64,000 bases of DNA from Bacilli bacterium (lineage in GTDB: Bacteria > Bacillota_I > Bacilli_A > RF39 > UBA660). Below are positions 33,674 to 42,952 of the stretch, piece after piece. The stretch is taken from positions 16,301 through 80,300 of the forward strand of contig JAFWJA010000011.1 in assembly GCA_017511805.1 (NCBI GenBank), read 5' to 3'. The notes beneath the pieces were generated by a model. That model saw nothing but the letters and a program-made list of their open reading frames with translations. It ran no database searches and was not told the DNA's origin. How positions within the stretch are numbered: position 1 is the stretch's first letter; every line of letters begins with the position of its first letter. A program made the position numbers and the translations under genes.

Positions 33674-35497
33674 ATGAATTTTGATGCTATTGTAGTAGGT
33701 GGAGGACATGCTGGATGTGAAGCTACTCTTGCTTTAGCTAAAATGGGATTTAAAACACTATTAGTATCTGGTAATTTAGATAAAATAGCTATGATGCCTT
33801 GTAATCCACATATTGGTGGTTCTGCAAAAGGTATTGTTGTTAGAGAAATAGATGCACTTGGTGGAATGATGGGTAAAGTAGCGGATAAGACTTTACTTCA
33901 AATGAAAATGCTTAATTTTAGTAAAGGACCAGCTGTTAGATCATTAAGAGCACAAGGCGATAAGGTTACATATCCTAAAGAAATGCAAAGATTATTAAAA
34001 GAAGATAAGAATATTACACTAATTGAGGATATGGTTGAAGACCTAATAGTAGAGAATAATAAAATAACAGGTGTTATTTTATCCACAGGAGAAAAGATAT
34101 CAGCAACTTCAGTAATATTAACAACAGGAACGTATATGAAAGCTGATATTTTAGTAGGAAATACTAGAACAAGATCAGGACCTACTAATACAAGACCATC
34201 ATTATTCCTAAGTGAGAACCTAGAAAAGTTAGGTTTTAAAATACTCAGATTAAAAACAGGTACACCTCCTAGAATTCAAAGAGATACTATTGATTTTTCT
34301 AAGACAAAGATGGAACCGGGTGATGATAAGTACTATACTTTCAGTTTTGATGATAAACCATATTATAAAATTGAAGAACAAATGCCTTGTTATTTAACTT
34401 ATACAACAGAAAAAACTCATCAAATAATAAGAAATAACTTATCAAAATCAAGTATGTATGGTGGAATTAAAGAAAAACTTGGTACTGGACCTAGATATTG
34501 TCCATCGATAGAGGATAAAATAGTTAGATTCGCAGATAAAGAAAGACATCAATTATTCCTAGAACCAGAAAGTAAATACTTTGATGATATATATGTACAA
34601 GGTTTTTCAACAAGTATGCCTCATGATGTACAAGAAGAAATGGTTCATAGTTTACCAGGACTAGAAAATGCTAAAATACTAAGATATGCATATGCAATTG
34701 AGTATGATGCAATAGATTCAAAAGACTTATATCCTAGTTTAGAGACTAAATTAATAGAAAATCTTTATACAGCAGGTCAAATTAATGGTACATCTGGATA
34801 TGAAGAAGCTGCTTGCCAAGGTTTAATGGCAGGTATAAATGCAGGATTAAAGATGCAAGGTAAAGAACCACTAGTATTAAAAAGAGATGAAGCATATATT
34901 GGTGTTCTTATAGATGATTTAGTTACTAAAGGAGTTAGAGATCCATATAGATTACTTACATCAAGAGCGGAATATAGATTACTTTTAAGAAGTGATAATG
35001 CTGATTTAAGACTTAGAAAATATGGTTATGAAGTTGGTTTAATATCAAAAGAACAATATGATAGATTAATAGAAAAAGAAGATAATATTACTAGAATTAT
35101 CAATGAATTAAACGATATTTCTATTAAATCAGAAAAGAAAATGAACGGTATAGAGTTTGTTAAAAGAACTGAAAACAATATAAATGATATTAAAGATAAA
35201 CTAAGTAAAGAATATGATGAACTTGAATTAGAACAAGCAGAAATTCAAATTAAATATGAAGGTTATATTAAAAAAGCTAGAAAAGAAGCAGAAAAGATGA
35301 GAAAACTTGAAAATAAAAAGATTCCAGCGGATATAGATTATGATAAAGTTCCTAATCTAGCATCAGAAGCTAGAATTAAATTAAAAGAAGTTAGACCATT
35401 ATCATTTTCTCAAGCTAGTAGAATAAGTGGGGTTAATCCTAGTGATATAGCTATACTTTCTGTATATATGAAGAGGTATTTTGATGAATATAAATAG
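33674..35497 (+). CDS. mnmG: tRNA uridine-34 modification enzyme MnmG (GidA)
   Basis: 607 residues: N-terminal FAD-binding GGGHAGCEA, GGSAKG, then GTGPRYCPSIEDKIVRF, the ELYTAGQINGTSGYEEAA region, and a C-terminal helical domain (PADIDYDKVPNLASEARIKL) that contacts MnmE. It pairs with MnmE in cmnm5U34 formation. The last codons overlap rsmG by 14 bases, so the genes are coupled, as in Bacillus gidA-gidB. Confidence 0.97.
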   Translation: MNFDAIVVGGGHAGCEATLALAKMGFKTLLVSGNLDKIAMMPCNPHIGGSAKGIVVREIDALGGMMGKVADKTLLQMKMLNFSKGPAVRSLRAQGDKVTYPKEMQRLLKEDKNITLIEDMVEDLIVENNKITGVILSTGEKISATSVILTTGTYMKADILVGNTRTRSGPTNTRPSLFLSENLEKLGFKILRLKTGTPPRIQRDTIDFSKTKMEPGDDKYYTFSFDDKPYYKIEEQMPCYLTYTTEKTHQIIRNNLSKSSMYGGIKEKLGTGPRYCPSIEDKIVRFADKERHQLFLEPESKYFDDIYVQGFSTSMPHDVQEEMVHSLPGLENAKILRYAYAIEYDAIDSKDLYPSLETKLIENLYTAGQINGTSGYEEAACQGLMAGINAGLKMQGKEPLVLKRDEAYIGVLIDDLVTKGVRDPYRLLTSRAEYRLLLRSDNADLRLRKYGYEVGLISKEQYDRLIEKEDNITRIINELNDISIKSEKKMNGIEFVKRTENNINDIKDKLSKEYDELELEQAEIQIKYEGYIKKARKEAEKMRKLENKKIPADIDYDKVPNLASEARIKLKEVRPLSFSQASRISGVNPSDIAILSVYMKRYFDEYK

Positions 35498-36188
35498 TTT
35501 TTATGATGCAGTTAAAGAATTAGGTATTACTTTAACTAAAGATCAAATGAATAAGTTAGAAGAATACTATAATTTATTAGTAACTGAAAATGAAAAGATA
35601 AATTTAACTACAATAACTGAAAAAGAAGATGTATATTTAAAACACTTTTATGATAGTTTAACTCTTATAAAAGCATATAATTTAAGAAAAGAAGCAACAC
35701 TTTGTGACATAGGAACAGGTGCTGGATTTCCAGGAGTAGTTCTATCAATTTGCTTTCCAAATCTTAGAGTAACTGTTGTTGAAAGTATTAAAAAGAAAAT
35801 TAACTTTTTATTCCTAGTAAAAAATGAATTAGAATTAAAAAATCTATTCATTTGCAATGAAAGAGCGGAGATATTTGCTAGAAATAATGTGGAAAAGTAT
35901 GACATAGTAACAAGTAGAGCTATGGCTAGATTAAATATGCTTAATGAAATGTGTATTCCGCTTGTTAAAGTAAATGGATATTTTATACCTATGAAAGCTA
36001 ATTTAGATGAAGAATTAGAAGAAGCTAAAACTTCTATTGAAATAATGAACTCTAGATTAGAAGATGTTATTACTTTTAACTTACCAGTAGAAAATAGTGT
36101 TAGAAACCTAGTAGTTATAAAGAAATTAGGTAATAATAAAAAGAAATATCCAAGAGATTATAAACAAATTAAAAATATGCCTTTATAA
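35484..36188 (+). CDS. rsmG: 16S rRNA G527 N7-methyltransferase
   Basis: 234 residues with SAM-binding CDIGTGAGFPGVVL (about 67-81), VVESIKKKINFL and the SRAMARLN motif of the family. It methylates G527; its loss gives low-level streptomycin resistance in Bacillus. The ATG at 35484 is preferred because of the GAGGT site 8 bases upstream; a TTG immediately precedes it. Ends 10 bp before a terminator. Confidence 0.95.
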   Translation: MNINSFYDAVKELGITLTKDQMNKLEEYYNLLVTENEKINLTTITEKEDVYLKHFYDSLTLIKAYNLRKEATLCDIGTGAGFPGVVLSICFPNLRVTVVESIKKKINFLFLVKNELELKNLFICNERAEIFARNNVEKYDIVTSRAMARLNMLNEMCIPLVKVNGYFIPMKANLDEELEEAKTSIEIMNSRLEDVITFNLPVENSVRNLVVIKKLGNNKKKYPRDYKQIKNMPL

Positions 36189-36198
36189 AAAAAAATAA

Positions 36199-36230
36199 AA
36201 AAATCCATTGTAAAAAATGGATTTTTATTA
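36199..36230 (+). terminator. Terminator of mnmG-rsmG
   Basis: AAAAATCCATT/AATGGATTTTT stem (36199-36209 with 36216-36226), loop GTAAAA, then TATTA. Strong. Confidence 0.85.
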
Positions 36231-36272
36231 TATTATATATATAGAATAAAAGAATAAGAAGTGAGTGATATT

Positions 36273-37271
36273 ATGAATAATAACAATATGGAAAAAGAAA
36301 TAGTATTTGTATCATTAGATGACATAATACCTAATAGATTTCAACCAAGATTATCTTTTGATGAAGAAGCATTAAATGAATTAGCTAAATCTATTAGACA
36401 ACATGGTATTATTCAACCTTTAGTACTTAGAAAAGTAGGTACTAAATATGAAATAATAGCTGGTGAAAGAAGATACAAAGCTTCATATATCGCAGGATTA
36501 ACTAAAGTACCTGCAGTTATAATTGATTTAAATGATAATGAATCAGCTGAAGTAGCTATTGTTGAAAACATACAAAGAAGAAACCTTTCTCCAATAGAAG
36601 AGGCTAAATCATATAAAAAATTACTAGATAGAGGATATCTTACTCAAGATGAACTTGCTTCACGTATGGGTAAAACTCAAGGTGCTATTTCTAATAAATT
36701 AAGATTATTAAATTTATCACAAGAAGTTCAAGATGCACTTCTTAATAATCAAATTAGTGAAAGACATGCTAGAAGTTTATTAAGACTTGAAAATGAAGAT
36801 GAACAACAAGAAGTGCTAAGTAAAATAATAAATGAAAGATTAAATGTAAGAGATACAGATAATTTAATAAATAGTTATGTTACTGGAGAAGAATATACAC
36901 CATTATCAAATAGTTCAAGTGTAGAACCTAATGATATGAGTTTTAATACATTCTTTGAAAACAAACCAGAAGAAGATGAAGAAGAAATATTAACAATTGA
37001 GGATAAAACTTTCCCAGCTATTGAGGATAAAGTATATCCTGCTATAGAAGATAAGACATATCCAGCAATTGAAGATAAAGTATTTACTCCAATTGAAAAT
37101 ACATCTAAATCATTATTAGGATCTAAAAAAGATTATAAAACAGTTTTAAATACTAAAGTAAGAAACTTTGTAGAAAGTCTTAAAGAAGAAGGAATAGAAG
37201 TAACTTACGATAGTTATGAATTTGATAAATTATTTGAATTTATAATAAAAATAAATAAAGATACTGATTAA
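36273..37271 (+). CDS. noc: Noc-type ParB-family nucleoid occlusion protein
   Basis: 332 residues. N-terminal CTP-binding ParB fold with GERRYKA (64-70) and VENIQRRNLSP, central helix-turn-helix, and C-terminal dimerisation domain. Residues at three of four positions that separate Noc from ParB are Noc-like: Q136 (GKTQ), K142 (SNKLRLL), R164 (SERHARS); the fourth is N147 instead of Lys. Position after rsmG is also that of Bacillus noc. Two cognate sites lie at 17.8 and 18.6 kb. It lacks the N-terminal amphipathic membrane-binding helix, and an in-frame stop just upstream rules out a longer start. The acidic linker (about 241-275) has four copies of an IEDKxxPA unit. Confidence 0.9.
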   Translation: MNNNNMEKEIVFVSLDDIIPNRFQPRLSFDEEALNELAKSIRQHGIIQPLVLRKVGTKYEIIAGERRYKASYIAGLTKVPAVIIDLNDNESAEVAIVENIQRRNLSPIEEAKSYKKLLDRGYLTQDELASRMGKTQGAISNKLRLLNLSQEVQDALLNNQISERHARSLLRLENEDEQQEVLSKIINERLNVRDTDNLINSYVTGEEYTPLSNSSSVEPNDMSFNTFFENKPEEDEEEILTIEDKTFPAIEDKVYPAIEDKTYPAIEDKVFTPIENTSKSLLGSKKDYKTVLNTKVRNFVESLKEEGIEVTYDSYEFDKLFEFIIKINKDTD

Positions 37272-37284
37272 TCAGTATCTTTTT
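37257..37284. terminator. Bidirectional terminator between noc and the penicillin-binding protein
   Basis: A perfect 26-bp palindrome (AAAGATACTGATT and its complement, 37257-37282) with T runs on both strands. It contains both stop codons, which overlap by 2 bases on opposite strands. Confidence 0.9.
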
Positions 37285-39205
37285 CATTATCTATTTCTTT
37301 AGGTTCAGTTCCTTTTAAATAATATATAAACTTCTTTCTTTTAGAAGCATTAGTAGCTATCTTACCATTTAAAGGATTAACTAATACTGCAGTTACATTT
37401 TGAGGTTTTTCATACCAAGAATCTTCTTCATTTCTTAAATAGTTTTCTAATGTATCTGCCCATATATTCCTACTATATTTAGTATCTCCGGATATTAGTT
37501 TTCTATTATCATCATAACCAACCCATACACCCATAGTGTATTTTTTATTATAACCAACTATTAATGAATCAGTATCAGAACTACCTGTTTTAACCGCATA
37601 TGTTTTAGTTAGTTTTGGCCTTAAACTAAGACATGTAGGTTCATTATAATCTATTAGTGTAGCATCATAACAATTATTTAATAGATTACTCATAATAAAG
37701 GTAAGATTATTATCTAATACTTGTTTTTCATTATCTTGATGATTATATAGTTCATTATCATTATTATCCTTAACAGTTCTTATTAAATAACTATCATTTT
37801 TCTTTCCTTCATTAGCTAAAACTGAATATCCAGTAGTTAAATCTTTAATACTTATTTCACTAGTACCAAGTGGCAAAGATACATTATTTTCAATACTATT
37901 TATTCCAACTTTCTTCAGTGTATCAACAAAGACATTATCTCCTAAAAACATATTTGTTTTTAATGCATAGATATTATCTGAATATGCAAGTGCTAAAATC
38001 ATAGGTATTTTTCTATCAGGATAAATATCAGCGAAATTACTTGGATTATATAGCTCATTTCCTATATTAAAACTAGTATTTGTGGATAAAAATAATGACG
38101 AAGGAGTAAATCCATTTTCTAAAGCAGCATAATATAAAAATGGCTTTATTGTAGATCCAACTTGTCTTTTAGAACTAGTAACTCTATTAAATTGACTCTT
38201 TTCATAATCTTTTCCACCGGTTAACGCAATTATCTTACCAGAAGAGTTTTCTATTAAGACACTTGCAACTTGTATATCAGTGCCTTCTTCAATATTATTT
38301 TTAACGGCATTTTCTAATTGTTCTTGCGCTTTAATATCTAAATTGGTATATATCTTAATACTATTACTCTCTAAATAGTCTTTAGGAAGTATATCTAAAT
38401 CATATAGTTCATCCATAACCGCATCTTTATAATACATTAAAGTAGTCATATCAAGAGTTTCTTTTTTACCATAATAAACAAGTTCTTCGTTATAGGCTTC
38501 ATCAGCATCTTTCTTAGTTATATAATTGCAGCTAACCATATTATCAAGTATCTGTCTTTGTCTTTTTTTAGCACTTTCTATATTATTAATAGGAGAATAT
38601 TCCTGTGGATATTTAGGTATACCTGCGAGCATTGAACTTTCCGCAAGAGACAAGTTACTAGCACTCTTATTAAAATAATAATGAGCGGCATTTTCTATAC
38701 CAAAGACACCATTACCATAGTTAATTGTATTAAGGTATCCTTCTAGTATTTCATCTTTAGAATAATTAACTTCCATTCTTAAAGCTAAATATGCTTCTTT
38801 AAATTTTCTTTTATATGTTCTATCAAAAGTTAAATATAAGTTTCTAGCGTACTGCTGAGTAATAGTACTTGCACCTTCAACAATACCACCAGAACTTACA
38901 TTATTAAAAAATGATTTAATTATTCTTACATAATCAAATCCATTATGTCCATAGAACCTTTTATCCTCAGTTGCAATTGTGGCATTTATAAGATCTTTAT
39001 CTATATTCTTAAGACTAATCCATTCTTTATCTCCATTTCCTTTAAATATAACGTTGTCATCTTTATCATAAATAATTACATTATTAGCTTTCTTTAAATC
39101 AAGTTTAGGTGATAACTTTAAAAATAAATATAATAAAGAGAACAATAAACATATAAAAAAACACATAAAAACAAATATTTTTAATAAAATTTTTCTCTTT
39201 TTCAT
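37268..39205 (-). CDS. Class A penicillin-binding protein (glycosyltransferase/transpeptidase)
   Basis: 645 residues. N-terminal signal anchor (about 8-31); GT51 domain with EDKRFYGHNGFD (about 78-89), EGASTITQQYARN, and KDEILEGYLN; transpeptidase domain with STIKP (catalytic Ser about 350), SDN and KTGSS. It polymerises and cross-links peptidoglycan outside the membrane. It is the only minus-strand gene on the right arm, so it is head-on to replication. It occupies the place where soj-spo0J follow noc in Bacillus. I give no symbol because several PBP1 paralogues exist. Confidence 0.95.
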   Translation of the reverse strand: MKKRKILLKIFVFMCFFICLLFSLLYLFLKLSPKLDLKKANNVIIYDKDDNVIFKGNGDKEWISLKNIDKDLINATIATEDKRFYGHNGFDYVRIIKSFFNNVSSGGIVEGASTITQQYARNLYLTFDRTYKRKFKEAYLALRMEVNYSKDEILEGYLNTINYGNGVFGIENAAHYYFNKSASNLSLAESSMLAGIPKYPQEYSPINNIESAKKRQRQILDNMVSCNYITKKDADEAYNEELVYYGKKETLDMTTLMYYKDAVMDELYDLDILPKDYLESNSIKIYTNLDIKAQEQLENAVKNNIEEGTDIQVASVLIENSSGKIIALTGGKDYEKSQFNRVTSSKRQVGSTIKPFLYYAALENGFTPSSLFLSTNTSFNIGNELYNPSNFADIYPDRKIPMILALAYSDNIYALKTNMFLGDNVFVDTLKKVGINSIENNVSLPLGTSEISIKDLTTGYSVLANEGKKNDSYLIRTVKDNNDNELYNHQDNEKQVLDNNLTFIMSNLLNNCYDATLIDYNEPTCLSLRPKLTKTYAVKTGSSDTDSLIVGYNKKYTMGVWVGYDDNRKLISGDTKYSRNIWADTLENYLRNEEDSWYEKPQNVTAVLVNPLNGKIATNASKRKKFIYYLKGTEPKEIDNEKDTD

Positions 39206-39277
39206 AAAATATCACCTATAACTATTTTTATTATGTTAAAAATAGGGTAAAATATAAGTGATTTTTTTTAAAGTATA

Positions 39278-39286
39278 TGTTATAAT
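39278..39286 (+). promoter_or_regulatory. Extended -10 promoter of the DUF1934-argS unit
   Basis: TGTTATAAT 17 bp before the GTG start candidate and 26 bp before the ATT candidate. No good -35 upstream. Confidence 0.6.
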
Positions 39287-39303
39287 GCTTTTGTTAAAAA
39301 GAG

Positions 39304-39669
39304 GTGTTTCATATTAAATTAGATTTATATATTAAAAATAATGATGAAGAATTTAATTATAAAGATATAGATTTTAAGACTAAGAATAACAAGTATTTAT
39401 TTAGTATCGAGAACGATGAATATGAAATAGATTTAGACAAATTAGTTTTCCACAAGAAAAATAGTGAGTCAGAATTAGATTTCATATTTGATATAAAAAA
39501 TAAAACAACAGGAACATATTTAATAAAAGAATTAGAATTTTATATGGACGCAAAAGTAGAAACAACTAAAGTAGATAGAAGAGATAAAGATCTAGATATA
39601 GAGTATAAATTATGGCTTCAAGATGAATATGTTGGAGAATTTATATTTAGAATAAAAGTAAAGGAGTAG
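39304..39669 (+). CDS. DUF1934 (YwiB-like) beta-barrel protein
   Basis: About 121 residues of alternating strands (LYIKNNDEEFNYKDIDF, EFYMDAKVETTKVD, EYKLWLQDEYVGEFIFRIKV), with the location immediately before argS that ywiB has in Bacillus. The start is doubtful: the GTG at 39304 is itself part of the GAGGTG ribosome binding site, while an in-frame ATT at 39313 has ideal 6-base spacing from it. No ATG, TTG or other GTG fits. Function unknown; it lies 5 bp before argS. Confidence 0.78.
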   Translation: MFHIKLDLYIKNNDEEFNYKDIDFKTKNNKYLFSIENDEYEIDLDKLVFHKKNSESELDFIFDIKNKTTGTYLIKELEFYMDAKVETTKVDRRDKDLDIEYKLWLQDEYVGEFIFRIKVKE

Positions 39670-39674
39670 GTATT

Positions 39675-41369
39675 ATGGTTGATATTAAAAAAGAATTAAG
39701 TAATATTCTTAATAAAAAAGTTAGTATTGATACATATGATTTAATTAAGGAAATTAAAGAAAAAGATAAAGGTGATTATACTTTTCCTTGTTTCGCACTC
39801 GCAAAAGAGTTACATAAGGCACCTAATCAAATCGCTGATGAATTAAAAGACTCAATTAAATCAGATATTATAGAGAAAATTGAAAGTGTTAATGGTTATT
39901 TAAACTTCTATATAAATAAAGAATTCTTAATGAAAGAAGTTTTTAATGAATATGAATCTAAAAAAGAAGATTATGGTAAAGAAGAATCAAACGGTAAAAC
40001 AGTATGTATTGATTATTCTGCACCTAATATTGCAAAACCATTCCACGTTGGGCATTTAAGATCAACAGTTATTGGTCATGCACTTTATAACATATATAAA
40101 TATTTAGGATATAAAACAGTTGGTATTAATCATTTAGGAGATTATGGTACTCAATTTGGTAAATTAATCGAGGGTTATAAACTTTGGAGTAATGAATATG
40201 ATATAGAGAATAATCCTATAGATGAATTAGTAAAAATATATGTAAGAATAAATGCACTTGCAGAAGAAGATCCTGAAGTACTTGAAAGATGTAGAAATAA
40301 TTTTAAACTTTTAGAAGAAGGCGATGAATACTCAGTTGGTCTTTGGAAAAAGTTTAGTGAATTAAGTTTAAAAGAATTTGATAAAATTTACAATTTACTA
40401 GGAATAGAATTTGATAGTATAAAGGGTGAATCTTTCTATATAGATAAGATGCAAGAAGTAGTTGATATCTTAGAAAAAAATAAAAAGATTACTATTAGTG
40501 AAGGTGCTAAGATAGTAGATTTAACTGAAGATGGGATTAAAACACCTTGTATTATAATTAAAAGTGATGGAACAAGCATATATGCTACTCGTGATTTAGC
40601 AGCAATACTTTATAGATCAAGAACATATGATTATGATAAATCTCTATATGTAACATCTTATGAACAAGACTTACAATTTAAACAAACATTTGCGGTTGCT
40701 AAATATTTAGATTTAGATGAAAAATATGTTAAAGGATTAGAACATGTATCATTTGGTATGTATAGATTACCAGAAGGAAAGTTTTCCACAAGAAAAGGTA
40801 ACTTTATAAAACTAGAAGATATTTTAAATGATGCAATTGATAAAGCAAAAGCAAAGGTATCTGATAAAAATCCTGATCTAGAAGACATTGATGATGTTGC
40901 TAAAAAAGTTGGAGTTGGAGCAGTAGTATTTGGAGATCTATATAATTCAAGAATTAAAGATGAAGTATTTGATATTGATGAAATGTTAGAGTTCCAAGGA
41001 GAAACTTGTCCATATATTCAATATATGTATGTAAGAATTAAGAGTATTTTACGTAAACTTGATAAAGAAGTCTTGATTAATGACGTGAAATATGATAGAT
41101 TACATAATGATTTGTCTTATGAATTAGTTAAACAAATCTATAATTTTAATTCAGTTTTAAAAGATGTAACTGAAAAGAATGAACCATATATATTATCAAG
41201 ATATTTAATTAAACTTGCACAAACATATAGTGATTACTACAATACTTATAAAATATTAAGTGATGATATAGATGAAAGAAATTCAAGAATTTATTTAATT
41301 TCAATAGTTGCTAATATTTTAAAAACTGGATGTCATTTATTAGGTATAGAAATGCCTGAAAAAATGTAG
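39675..41369 (+). CDS. argS: Arginyl-tRNA synthetase
   Basis: 564 residues, class I. N-terminal Arg-tRNA-specific domain, HVGH motif in KPFHVGHLRSTVIG (about 116-129), KFSTRKGN in the place of KMSKS (about 368-375), and a C-terminal anticodon-binding domain (DRLHNDLSYELVKQIYNF onward). It is translated from an ATG preceded by an AGGAGT-type site 6 bases upstream. No T-box-like leader is seen; it is cotranscribed with the DUF1934 gene. Confidence 0.97.
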   Translation: MVDIKKELSNILNKKVSIDTYDLIKEIKEKDKGDYTFPCFALAKELHKAPNQIADELKDSIKSDIIEKIESVNGYLNFYINKEFLMKEVFNEYESKKEDYGKEESNGKTVCIDYSAPNIAKPFHVGHLRSTVIGHALYNIYKYLGYKTVGINHLGDYGTQFGKLIEGYKLWSNEYDIENNPIDELVKIYVRINALAEEDPEVLERCRNNFKLLEEGDEYSVGLWKKFSELSLKEFDKIYNLLGIEFDSIKGESFYIDKMQEVVDILEKNKKITISEGAKIVDLTEDGIKTPCIIIKSDGTSIYATRDLAAILYRSRTYDYDKSLYVTSYEQDLQFKQTFAVAKYLDLDEKYVKGLEHVSFGMYRLPEGKFSTRKGNFIKLEDILNDAIDKAKAKVSDKNPDLEDIDDVAKKVGVGAVVFGDLYNSRIKDEVFDIDEMLEFQGETCPYIQYMYVRIKSILRKLDKEVLINDVKYDRLHNDLSYELVKQIYNFNSVLKDVTEKNEPYILSRYLIKLAQTYSDYYNTYKILSDDIDERNSRIYLISIVANILKTGCHLLGIEMPEKM

Positions 41370-41419
41370 AATAAAATAAGAAATCTCATATAAATAATAA
41401 TGGAAGGATGAATTTTAAA

Positions 41420-41857
41420 ATGAGTATTAGAAAAAAAGATTTATTAGATTTAGAATTAATGAGTTATACAGATATAGCTTATGAAATAATTAAGGAAGAT
41501 AAAAAGAAATATAATACACCTAAGTTATTTAAGGAAGTATGCAAATTATTACAACTAGGTGAAGAAGAAATGATGGAGAAAATAGGGGATTTCTTTACAG
41601 CATTAACTACTGATGGAAGATTTATATTAATAAATTCTACTAATTGGGATTTAAAAGAAAACCATGTAGTAAAAGTTGTTGTAGATGATGGAGACGAAGA
41701 AGAAGTAGAAGCAACTGAAGAAGATGATGAAATTACTGATGAAGAAAATCAAGATATTGAAGATGATTATTCTGATGAAGCAGTAGATGATTCAGCTGAT
41801 GATGAAGAAGATATGAAAGATTTAACTATAGTAGACGAAGAAGACTTAGCAGAATAG
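41420..41857 (+). CDS. rpoE: RNA polymerase delta subunit
   Basis: 145 residues: N-terminal HARE-HTH-type domain (about 1-90, with [18 protein letters not shown]) and a very acidic C-terminal tail (Glu/Asp/Val-rich, about 92-145), the layout of Firmicute delta, which speeds RNA polymerase recycling and affects promoter selection. I choose the ATG at 41420 because the AAGGA site is adjacent to the earlier ATG at 41408 with no spacing. It is downstream of argS. The name should not be confused with the proteobacterial sigma E. Confidence 0.9.
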   Translation: MSIRKKDLLDLELMSYTDIAYEIIKEDKKKYNTPKLFKEVCKLLQLGEEEMMEKIGDFFTALTTDGRFILINSTNWDLKENHVVKVVVDDGDEEEVEATEEDDEITDEENQDIEDDYSDEAVDDSADDEEDMKDLTIVDEEDLAE

Positions 41858-41867
41858 GAGGGCTCTT

Positions 41868-42923
41868 ATGATAGAGAGGTTAGAAACAACATTAAATAGA
41901 TATAATGAACTAAGTGAAGAACTATCTAAACCAGAAGTACTTAGTAATGTAGAGTTGATGACTGCTCTATCAAAAGAACAAGCATCAATATCTGAAATTG
42001 TTGAAAAGTATAAAGAATATAAAAAGATATTAAGTGATTTAGAAGAAGCTAAAGAATTACTTAATGATAAAGAAATGGCAGAACTAGCTAAAGAAGATTT
42101 TAGTAGTTTAACTGTGGAAAAAGAAAATGTAGAAAAAGAACTAGAAGTATTATTATTACCAAAAGATCCTAATGATGATAAGAATATCATTGTTGAAATA
42201 AGAGGAGCAGCTGGTGGTGATGAAGCTAATATCTTCGCTGGAGATTTATTTGAAATGTATTCTAGATATGCTGAAAGTAAGAACTGGAGAATTGAAATAA
42301 CAAATGCAGAACCAGGATCAGCAGGTGGATATTCACAAATAGAATTCATGGTTAAGGGTGAAAATGTTTACTCTAAATTAAAATATGAGTCTGGATCACA
42401 TAGAGTTCAAAGAGTTCCTGAGACAGAGTCACAAGGAAGAGTTCATACATCTACCGCTACAGTATTAGTAATGCCAGAAGTAGAAGATGTAAATATAGAT
42501 ATTAAAGAAACTGATCTTAGAATAGATGTATATAGATCAACAGGAGCAGGTGGACAAGGAGTTAATACAACAGATTCTGCTGTTAGAATAACTCATTTAC
42601 CTACTGGAATAGTAGTTACTTGCCAAGACGAAAGAAGTCAGTTAAAGAATAAAACAAAAGCTCTAGGTATATTAAAAGCTAGAATATATGATGAAATGCA
42701 AAGACAACAAGAAGCTGAGGTAGGAGCAGAAAGAAGAAGTAAAATAGGTACTGGTGATAGATCAGAAAAAATCAGAACTTATAACTATCCACAAAATAGA
42801 GTAACTGACCATAGAATAAATCTAACACTTATGCAATTAGATAGAATAATGCAAGGTAGATTAGATGAAATAATTGAAGCATTAATAAATGAAGACGTAA
42901 GAAGAAAATTAGCAGGAGAATAA
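41868..42923 (+). CDS. prfA: Peptide chain release factor 1
   Basis: 351 residues. Stop-codon-reading PET tripeptide in [13 protein letters not shown] (about 182-194) and the GGQ loop [11 protein letters not shown] (about 225-235) that releases the peptide. RF1 reads UAA and UAG; UGA stops in this genome (for example tatD, yabP, yabQ) need RF2, not in the window. It is followed by its methyltransferase prmC. Confidence 0.97.
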   Translation: MIERLETTLNRYNELSEELSKPEVLSNVELMTALSKEQASISEIVEKYKEYKKILSDLEEAKELLNDKEMAELAKEDFSSLTVEKENVEKELEVLLLPKDPNDDKNIIVEIRGAAGGDEANIFAGDLFEMYSRYAESKNWRIEITNAEPGSAGGYSQIEFMVKGENVYSKLKYESGSHRVQRVPETESQGRVHTSTATVLVMPEVEDVNIDIKETDLRIDVYRSTGAGGQGVNTTDSAVRITHLPTGIVVTCQDERSQLKNKTKALGILKARIYDEMQRQQEAEVGAERRSKIGTGDRSEKIRTYNYPQNRVTDHRINLTLMQLDRIMQGRLDEIIEALINEDVRRKLAGE

Positions 42924-42936
42924 TTTTCTTCTTTTA
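42900..42936 (+). terminator. Hairpin at the end of prfA
   Basis: A 12-bp stem (42900-42911 with 42921-42932) over the last codons of prfA, followed by TTTATT. It may attenuate transcription into prmC. Confidence 0.55.
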
Positions 42937-42952
42937 TTAAAAAGAGGTTTTT

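Noticed and set aside
36273..37271. Calling the gene spo0J/parB
   Set aside because: The helix-turn-helix residues and position after rsmG fit Noc better; a Spo0J would be expected to have GKSR and GHAR.
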